DNA of 59,383 nucleotides from a virus. The notes beneath the pieces are model-generated. The model did no database searches. It was not told the origin of the DNA and saw only the letters and a list, made by a program, of their open reading frames with translations. Of this stretch, positions 23,036 through 32,000 are shown in pieces. The DNA lies in IMG/VR virus record IMGVR_UViG_3300045950_000335, positions 1 through 59,383 of that record. The stretch is one strand, 5' to 3'. Positions within the stretch are counted from its first letter, which is position 1; each line of letters starts with the position of its first letter. The translations under genes and the position numbers were made by a program.

Positions 23036-23620
23036 CTAGTTGCACCGCATCCACGGGTTGATGCTGAATACATGCATCCCGTCCGCATCGGTCGGCACGT
23101 AACGCTTGCCGTTGAACCACGGAGCCAGCTTCCAGCCCAGGCGCAGGCGGATGCAGCGGTCGATGAACGGCCATTTGATCAGAATGTACAGCTCGAACAC
23201 GCGCTCGCTGCCGCTGTCCATGACGGCGTAGAAGAATCCACCGCGGTAAGGCGACTCGGTGATGGCTGCATCGCCAGCCAGGCGCACAAGGCTCGCCATC
23301 ATGTTTACCGCTGTTCCCGGTTGCGCGAGCAGCGGCCTGAACTTCGCCCAATCCGTCGCCCGGTACGCCGGGTTGCGCCACAGCCAGCGCATCGCCGTCC
23401 AGTACCAGCCGGAGAGGTCGTACTCGGTGGACGGCCTGCCGACGTGGTTGGGGTCGCCGGGAAGCAGGCAATCCGGCGTTTCCATCCAGCGGAACGGCCG
23501 CGCCAAGCGACCGGTGCCGGGATCGGCGAACAGCAGCACAACGATGGGCGTGAGCACCATCGCCGGCAGCGTGGTGGCGATGGCGTAGAGGGTGATGAAC
23601 AGCCAGCGAATGAGTATCAT
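23036..23620 (-). CDS. Phage membrane protein, DUF7338-like
   Basis: A 194-residue protein with two N-terminal hydrophobic segments (LIRWLFITLYAIATTLPAMVL; TPIVVLLFA), a Trp-rich middle (WYWTAMRWLWRNPAYRATDWAKF) and a C-terminal LGWKLAPWFNGK...INPWMRCN block. The WLWRNPAY, LGWKL and NPWMRC blocks recur in the partial protein at 1-498 of prophage A. It sits between the tail fibre and holin genes. Function unknown; association with the lysis or fibre module is positional. Confidence 0.7.
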   Translation of the reverse strand: MILIRWLFITLYAIATTLPAMVLTPIVVLLFADPGTGRLARPFRWMETPDCLLPGDPNHVGRPSTEYDLSGWYWTAMRWLWRNPAYRATDWAKFRPLLAQPGTAVNMMASLVRLAGDAAITESPYRGGFFYAVMDSGSERVFELYILIKWPFIDRCIRLRLGWKLAPWFNGKRYVPTDADGMHVFSINPWMRCN

Positions 23621-26004
23621 GCTATCCCCGCTGCGTCGAGCCGCGCCTTCAGGGCGGCGTTTTGCTGCGTCAGCTCCTGCACAGCCTTGATGAGAGGTGC
23701 GACCAACTCATCGTAGCCGATGGATTTAACATCATCGCCCCCACTCAGCGCATGGTCTTGGTAGCCGCCGAAATCAACCATCAGAGCATCACAGACGGAC
23801 TTTACTTCCTGTGCGATCAAACCGTGATGGAAGCGGCTCCGTACCTTGCTGCCATCTCGAATGATATTTGCCAGCTTGCACGCTTCACGCCATGCTGCCA
23901 GTTCAGCATCATGCTGCGTCCGCGCAGTATCGTATGCTGCCATCTCGTCGGCTGTCGCATCATCAGCAGGGGCAGTGAGCGCGAACGGGGCAGGCATCGG
24001 CGGCTTGTAGTCCTCGCGCATGTCCCAGCGATAGTCCACCGGACGCAGCGCATTGATGAAAGACAGGCCGAGAACGGTATCGCGCACGTCCGCCTTGTCA
24101 CGCAAATCTGAGCGGTTCTGCACCGTGCCGTAGACGTAGGTGGTCGTAGCGCTATCGCCAAGCTGGACTTGATTGGCAGCGGTAATTTGAGCGTTGTAGC
24201 CGACACCAGTGCAGTTGCTTGCGGTAGTTACACCATTCAAGGCGGCAGTTCCCAGCGCGCTGTTGCGAAACCCGGCAGTATTACTTGCAAGAGCCGAGGC
24301 GCCAACTGCTGCATTTTCGTAGCCACTCGTATTAGCACTCAGCGCGCTATAACCAACACCTACATTTGAACCACCAGTAACCCCCGCCCCACTGCCCATC
24401 ACGGCATAACCAAGAGCAACGTTGAATGATCCGCTGGATATGGCGGCTCCGCCAGCGTAACCAACGGCTGTATTACCGGTACCGGTTGTAGTACTCAGTG
24501 ATGTGAATCCAACAGCCGTGTTATAGTGCGTAGTGGTTGCTGACTGCAATGCCTGCGTGCCGATGGCAACATTACAAATGCCTGTTGTTATGACCTTACC
24601 GGCCTGATGCCCGATTCCAGTATTGTTATTCCCTGAAGTCACCGCAACAAGCGCACTACTGCCCACCCCTACGTTGTAATAGCCAGTGGTGTTTGCATAC
24701 AGTGCACTGTCACCGACCGCAGTATTATTATTTGCGGTTGTCGTTGATGTAAGCGCGAAAGTTCCAACGGCAGTATTGGCAGCTGCCGTAGTCGCACTAG
24801 TTAATGCGCTTTTCCCGATGGCAGTATTCGCAACCCCCGTAGTATTCGCGCTCAGGGCGTTCGCGCCGATGGCCGTGTTGTTTGCACCGGAGGTATTTGC
24901 TGTAAGAGCGTCGAACCCAATTGCGGTGACACTGCTTCCTGTAGTATTTGCCGCAAGCGGCGCACCCGCGCCATAGGCCGTATTTGACGCAACCGAGCCG
25001 CCACCACGATAATTAACGTTGCCGGTGAAGGTCGCGCCAGAGAGCGAAGCATAAAGAGCATCGAAGTACGCTTTGAGCGTGGCTTTCAGATTCGCCCATG
25101 TCAACTTCTTTGTGGCGTTCGACGCGGCACTATCGCCAATCGCCACTACATCGGCATCGACAGGAGTTGCTTTGTCTGTCCCAGCCGCGATCAGCGCGCC
25201 GAGCGCAGAATAGAACGTCGCCTTGAGGTTCGCCCATGTTAGCTTCTTCAGGCTAAACGACGCCTCGCTATCGGCCAATGGCAACTCATCAGCGTCAACT
25301 GGCGTTGTTTTGCTTGCTGCTGCATGGGTAGGAACTGCAACAGGCGTGTTTGCAGCGGCAGCAGCGCTGGCGGCCGCTTCCGTTGCAGAATTCGCCGCAT
25401 TGGTTGCACTGGTCGCGGCGTTGGTTGCGCTAGTTGCCGCCGCCGTCGCGGAATTGGCCGCAGCCGTGGCAGAAGTCGCGGCGTTGGTTGCTTGCGTCGT
25501 GGCTGTGGTTGCAGAATTCGCCGCATTGGTTGCACTGGTCGCGGCGTTGGTTGCGCTAGTTGCTGCCGCCGTCTGGCTTGCATTCGCCGCAGTGGCACTC
25601 GCTGCTGCAGAACCGTCCCCGGAAATTCCTATCCACTTCGTGGAATCGAAGGTTCCTGTCGATGTGTGCGCCGTATGGCAGATGTAGGCAAAGCCGGAGT
25701 GCTGCACCACGTCTTTGACAGCGTAGGCAGTTCCGGCAACCCAATCGCCTCTTGGAATACCGCCAGTCGAAACCAGCGCACGCGCCTGCTCGGAGAGCAT
25801 GTACGGCTCGATCAACAAGTCCTTCATCTTGCCGTCGTCGCGCTGCAATGCCTTGAGATTGGTGTTCAGCGCGTTGATCGAGGCCGATATATTGGCCAGC
25901 TCTGTATCGAGCGATACCGTCTTGACGGTGGAACGGCCGGCGACGTTGTTGCTTTCGTCGGTGGCAAACCCGGTTGTAGGGTTGTAATTCGGCGCGAATG
26001 GCAT
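23617..26004 (-). CDS. Trimeric tail fibre with YadA-like repeats and S74 chaperone
   Basis: A 795-residue protein. Residues about 130-225 are Ala-rich heptads (SATNAATSATNAAN). At about 235-330 a block ending LTWANLKAT is repeated. Residues about 345-640 are 14-residue YadA-head repeats (TAIG..AL..NTTG). The C-terminus is a peptidase S74 intramolecular chaperone, with catalytic Ser in NRSDLRDKADVRD, then RPVDYRWD and HHGLIAQEV. S74 domains fold the trimer and cut themselves off. It is the likely host-recognition fibre of prophage B. It overlaps the downstream membrane gene by four bases. Confidence 0.9.
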   Translation of the reverse strand: MPFAPNYNPTTGFATDESNNVAGRSTVKTVSLDTELANISASINALNTNLKALQRDDGKMKDLLIEPYMLSEQARALVSTGGIPRGDWVAGTAYAVKDVVQHSGFAYICHTAHTSTGTFDSTKWIGISGDGSAAASATAANASQTAAATSATNAATSATNAANSATTATTQATNAATSATAAANSATAAATSATNAATSATNAANSATEAAASAAAAANTPVAVPTHAAASKTTPVDADELPLADSEASFSLKKLTWANLKATFYSALGALIAAGTDKATPVDADVVAIGDSAASNATKKLTWANLKATLKAYFDALYASLSGATFTGNVNYRGGGSVASNTAYGAGAPLAANTTGSSVTAIGFDALTANTSGANNTAIGANALSANTTGVANTAIGKSALTSATTAAANTAVGTFALTSTTTANNNTAVGDSALYANTTGYYNVGVGSSALVAVTSGNNNTGIGHQAGKVITTGICNVAIGTQALQSATTTHYNTAVGFTSLSTTTGTGNTAVGYAGGAAISSGSFNVALGYAVMGSGAGVTGGSNVGVGYSALSANTSGYENAAVGASALASNTAGFRNSALGTAALNGVTTASNCTGVGYNAQITAANQVQLGDSATTTYVYGTVQNRSDLRDKADVRDTVLGLSFINALRPVDYRWDMREDYKPPMPAPFALTAPADDATADEMAAYDTARTQHDAELAAWREACKLANIIRDGSKVRSRFHHGLIAQEVKSVCDALMVDFGGYQDHALSGGDDVKSIGYDELVAPLIKAVQELTQQNAALKARLDAAGIA
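25382..25563. repeat. 56-bp perfect direct repeat in the tail fibre gene
   Basis: Copies at 25382-25437 and 25508-25563 are identical, start to start 126 bp (42 codons). They lie in the Ala-rich heptad region, so recombination between them would delete or add 42 residues in frame and change fibre length. Confidence 0.85.
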
Positions 26005-26059
26005 GGGCAGACTCCTTCGGTTTTGCCCATGCTAGGGAAGGCGCTGTTATTCCATGCGA

Positions 26060-29000
26060 TTACTCGGTTTGCATCAGAGCCTCGATCTTCTCCATGCCTT
26101 CGCGCTCGATGCGGTCATACTCGCGCTGGCTGATCGCCCCCTTTTCCAGTAATCGCGCCGCGCTCCTGATCTCGGCCTTGACGCTCTTCGCCACGCCCAT
26201 CTTCATGCCTTCGGCGATCTCTTCCGAACGCTGCAGGTCAATCGGCTTTGCCTTGATGCCGAAGGTCTGCATCGCGGCATACTTAGGCTGCTCCGGTAGT
26301 CCGTCCTTGCCTGTCCCGGTATAGTCCCTGAACAGACTTGCCTTCTCCAGCGTGGTGTCGAAATAATTGGCCGCGCTATTCAGGATGCGGTCGTAGTGAT
26401 TCCCCATCGGAGCGACTGCCGGCATGAACTGTTTGTAGATGAAGCCAGCCGCCTTCTTCGCCTTGTCCGTGCCGGTGTCATTGCTATCGAACAGCTCCTT
26501 GCCGTCCCAGTTCCGGTTGTCGATCAGTCCGGAATAGAGACCAAGTAACGGATTGCTGGGCATTAGGGGTGCGGGGATGCCGCCGATCCCGCCCTTCTCG
26601 TTGTTCACGTCCTGGATGTCTCCGCCGGGGATGAAACGATAGACGTTCATGAACACCGGCATTCCGGTCTTCTCGTCGGTGCCGAGGCGGATGGTCTTCT
26701 GCGTGCCGAGTGCCGATCTGCCCTTGTCCCACTCGGGCAGGTTCTTGCGCTCCTCCTGCTCCAGCATTTGGCCTGCCGTCTCGGCCTCGCCGTCCCCGTA
26801 CAGGCCAAGTGTGTAGGCGTTCAGCAGCGCGTTTATCGTGCCGCTGGCAATCGCCGTCAGCCACCAATCATCATCCCCGCTGTCACCGGCCAGCGAAGCA
26901 TAAGTCAGCGCGTTGATGGACGCGATGATCGTTGCAGGCATCGCGAAGCGCCACGGGTATTCGACTGCGGTATGAATCAGTGCCGGCACGACCTTGTAGG
27001 TGTAGCCGAAGAACGGCAGCGCGTAATCGCGGATGACGCGTGCTGTCACTGGAAGGTCGTCGTAGTTGAAAATGTACTTGGTCGAGTACTGCACCGCGTC
27101 CTCCGGGCTCATACCCTTGCTGCGCGCGTCGCGGTAGATGGCGTACTTGAACAGCGTGTCGCCCAAGTGGTACGCCTTGGCGGCCTTCTCGTTCAGTCCG
27201 AGCGAGGCCAGTTTCCAGATAAACCTGCCAGCCCGGCGCGCCGCGCTGTCCGACGAAGCGCTGATCAGATTGCGCACCTCGGGCGGCATGCCCTTCATGA
27301 TCTCTTCCTGGCTGAAGTCTCCGGTGAACAGCCCGGCGTCCTCCGCCTCCTTCACCAGTTGATCTCCGCGCGCCAGGTCACGCAGTGCGAAATAGTATTT
27401 CTCTCCGTCCCAATAGCTCACCCCGGCGAAGTGCGCCATGGTCAGGTTCGACACGAAGTTGTTCATGTGGGTGACCGGATTCAGGACCGTCTTGCCCTCT
27501 TTCCACTTCGACAGCGCAGCCTTGTAATACTTCTGGAATTCGTTGTTGTTCTGCTCGTACTGGCTGATATGGTACAGAATCTCCTTCCGCACGTACATGC
27601 CGGAAAGCATGCCGTAGCTCTTCAGGCCGCCAGTGTCTGGTATCTCGGTTTCCGGGACATACACGAAGCCATCGGACGGCGTGCGGCGAGTCCATTCCGG
27701 ATTCTCGGCAATGGTCTTGTACAGCCGGCCGACGGACAGATCGCGCTGCATCGACAGGTAGCCCATCACGAAGCGCAATCGGAAGTCCTCGATCTCGCCC
27801 ATGTCGCGGCGTTCTTCCGGCGTGTAGTCCTTCCAGATGACGACGGTATCGGTATCCGGCAGCGGTTTCCCGTCCAGCGTCAGTTCCAGGTTGCCGCTGC
27901 GCAGGATGCGCTTGTCGTCCAGCTTCCAGCCCAACGCCTCCCATTGCGGCAGTTCGGCAGCCGTTACCACTTGGCGCTTGCCGCGTCCTTTCAGTGACCC
28001 GCTGCGAAACCCATCCACCGGGCTGCTCTTGAACGCGCGGCGCCACACGCTTTTGATCTCCGGGTCGAGGTGGCGCAGGTAGAAGCGCGGCAGGTAGCGC
28101 CCCTTCCATTTCTCGTAGGCGTCCTCAGACAGCATCTTGAGATCGACCGCATCCTGCCCCTGCTGCGTCATGGCCTGCTCCACCACGGCGGCGATCTTCA
28201 GCGCGTGCTCCGGCGGCACGTCGTCGTTCCTCATCTCCTGCGTCACGATGCGCGAGATCAGCCCGGCCTCTTCCTCGGTCATGCCCTTGGTGCTGTTCAC
28301 CACCTCGCCAGCGACACGCATGGCCTTGTCCAAGTCGGCTTTCTGCCGGCGGATCAACTTGGCCAGTTCCGGCGTCGCCTGCGCCATGCCCAGCTTCACG
28401 CCCATCGGGCGGAAGAACGCCGCATGCAGAAAGTCCTTGAAGCGGCGCGTACCGAGCAGTTCCGAGCGGATGTTGCCGAGTTCGTCACGGCTGTAGAGCA
28501 GCGGAACGGACTTCGGCAAAATGCGCGCCACGATGTCTGTGTTGCGCGGAACGGCGGGACCTTCCTTTGGTGCTGGCGCGCGGCTTGACATGGCGTAGCT
28601 GCCGTCCTCATGCTCGACTGCCGGTTCCGCCTTACCCTCAACCTTGCCCTTCATCTGGCGGATCAGGTCAAGTATCTCGGCGTCGCTCACCTCGTCGGCT
28701 TGCTCTCCAGGCTTTCCGAGTGCCGCACGCATGAAGCTGCGTAGCGCATCCACCACTCGCTGGATCAGCGCCCGCAGCCCGCCGCGCATCTCCGCCGGGA
28801 CGACCACCTGGTAGCGATCCAGCAGCGCATCGAAGTCGCCTGTGATGTGTGCCGCCGCCAGCTCGGCTATCGCCTCGTCCACATGCTTCCTGGCGTTGAG
28901 CGGCTCTTTGCGGTCGGCGGCGATGGCCCTGGCCAGCCTCGTCACGGTGCTGTTCTTCGCCGCAGTCTCAACCGTATCCTTGACGGACCGTCCAAGCATT

Positions 29001-32000
29001 CTGATGCCGCCGTGTCCTACGACCTCATGGACAGCAACCCACACCGCGCGCTCCGGCGTGGCGATATTGGAGGCGATCAGGTACACGGTGTTCGTCACCG
29101 GGTCATAGACGCCCTCGGTTCCCTGGTCGATGGGCTTGAGCGCGCGCAGAGAACGCAGATACAGGTCGTTCGGCACCTGGCGCGCCGTCTCGATGATCTT
29201 GATGTCGCGGAACCCGTGCCAGCCGTTGCGCAGCCGTGCAGTGGCCTTGGTGACTGATTCGACGGTCTGACCGCCTCCTGGGTTGCCTCGGCTGAACAGC
29301 GCCGCGCCGGAGCCTTCGGTAATCTCGAACGTCCCGTCATCACGGACAATCAGCGTGCCGTCGCGCTCCCCGAACGTATTGAAAAAGCGCCCGAACTTTC
29401 CGTCTTTCCAGTCGTAAGTCCCGGCCTTTCCGCGAAGGCGCGCATTGAAAAACAACACTCCTGATTTGTATTCAAGCGCGGCTTTCAGCGGGTCTCTTTT
29501 CTTCCCGAAGTCAACCTTTTTCGCCCCCTCCGGTGCGCTCTCCAGTTCCGCCGATTCGCGCGCCGACTTCTCTGCGGCAAGGCGTGTCTTGACCTGCTCT
29601 TCCAGCGCGTCAACCTTTGCCCGTTCTGCCTCATTCTCCGGAAAGAAACCAAGCAGCGGTCGTCCGCTTGAGTGTCCCGCCATGTGGTGCCACTCCACGC
29701 CGGAACCCCATGCTTCGGAATCCGTCGCCTGCACCACCTTGTATGCGGCATCCCTGCCGCCGGAATCGTTGGCATTGCGAGAGTTCCTGCGCATCACGCT
29801 GAATGCCGGATCGGCAACAAACGATACTTCCGTCCCTTCCGGCGTCACGCCGGTTACGATGGCATCCCTGGCCTGTTTCATGAACACGGCCAAGTCAAGG
29901 TCGGTAAATCCGTCCAACTTGTCGGCCAGCCAGTTCCAGTTGTGCCGTTCCGCGAAAACCTGCAATGCCTGTTTGATCTTGCCCAGCACCCACTTGATCG
30001 CCTTCGCCGTCTCGCCCGTGGTCTGCGCGTGGGCGATCAGCTCGTTCACGATGGCCGCACGCTTCTTCGCCAGCGCGGTCTTTTCCAGCCCAATAACGGC
30101 ATCGGTAACGGCGGATATTTCCTTTTCGATCCCGTACTGGCGCGCGATCTTCAACACCCCAGCCGTGCCGCCCGCGCGCTGCCAGAATTCGTTCATCACC
30201 GGGACTGCCGCTTTACCCAGCACAGCGAATGTGCCAAGATGCCCCAATGCCTCATGCACCAGAGTTTCCTCAACCTCGGCAACCGTCCCGATATTCGGGC
30301 GCACCAGATAGGCGTTACCTTGATAGACAAAGCCCTTGATCTCGTTCGGCGGATAACCAAGCTCTTCCGCCGCCGCAAGAATGTCAGCCGGAATGTTGGC
30401 ATGATCGTCTATCGTGACGATCCGGTTGCGGCTGACCGCATCCCATCCGGCGGAAAGCCGATGGACGGCTTCATCGAAATCTTTGGCGGCAAGCGGCTCG
30501 ACGACCGGTGAGCCCGTCTGGAACATCGCCGTGTCAGTTGTCTGGGTAGTCGAACCAAGAACCTCCCGCACATCCTCCGGCGAAAGCGTGTCTGTGTTCA
30601 GCGCCTCGATGGCCTTCAGCTTCGCGGCTTTGTCCAGGTCGGATGAGATGATGGCGGCTTTGGCGGATTGCTTGCTTTGCTCGGCTGGCTGGGGTATATT
30701 GTTTCTACCGGATGGCTGAAAGACAGAAATTTCGCCCTCTGCTGGAACCTCATGGTTCACTGGATGATGGGTACGGCGGCCATCCAGCCATTCGGCACTT
30801 TTATTCCTGTACTGCTTCAATCCCCTATCGCGTGTGGTAATGATGTTCACAACATCAGTTCCGTTGCCATTCTTGGAAATCTCCAGCACGACCAGATAAT
30901 TCTTGTCTGTCTCATAGACAATGAACGCGCTATTCTCCCGAGTCGGGTTATGCAATACCTCTGCCTTACCTTCGATGATCTTCGGCAGCGAGTCGATTAC
31001 TGAATCCAGCTCAGCATGACGCTGTTCATCAGTATGTTTCAGCGACTTTCCGGATACTCGGACGAGCGCATGTTTTTCGCTGAATCCGTCGATGAATTGC
31101 GAAAGATCATCAATCGTGGATTGCGGCAATGTACCAACAGAAAATGTCGCATCAGGGACTTGCTGGCCTTTCTCCTTGCCGAACACATTGGACTCAAGGT
31201 ATCGGCGGACTTCGCTGAACGGCTTTACGTTTCCGGCCTGATTGCTTGACGTTTCGGCGGCGCTGATGCGCGCGGTTATCTTTTCAGCGTCATCCTTCGA
31301 CGTGAATATGGATACCCTCTCACCATTGTCGGCGGCTGCGGCAATCCGATGGCGACCGTCATTTACGCCGATCTTGCCTTTCGCATTGATTGCCACCTCG
31401 ATATTGCCGGTGGACTTCTTCCCGCTGCGCACGGCATCCAGCTTGTCCTGGCTCCACGCAAGCTGCTCCCCGTTGTCGCTCTCGAACGCATTACGCAAAG
31501 CACGCGCATCAACCTCGATCTTGGTGTCGTAACCTTCGCGCCCGGTATCGGTTTGCGTTGCCAGCAAATCCTGCTGCCCATGCGCAGCCCCAACGTCCGC
31601 AGCGCGGTCGCTGCCGGTCAGGGTGAATTCTTCTGGGGATGGCGCAGCTTCACGGCGGGCCCGTTCTTCCGCCGCCTGCTTGCGCTGGAGGTCTTGCGCT
31701 TTTAGCTCTGCTTCGGTTTGGCTTTGGAGCGCGAATCCTGGCGCTTCTGATGCAGCTCGTGCGCCGCTTTTAGCACCTTCTTGCGCTCGCTCTCCGGCAC
31801 TTTCAGCAGGATTTCCGCCACCTCTTTTGTCATTTTCGCCATATTGTTCTCCAAGGAATACGGCCAGCGCCGCATCATCCGTCCGCAGGTCATCGCCAAA
31901 CGGTATATCTGTTCCCTCATCGAGCAGGTCAGCGATGCCGCTTGCATAGCCTACGTGTTCATCGCTCAACGCCTCGCGCTCGGCAATCTCCGCCATGCGC

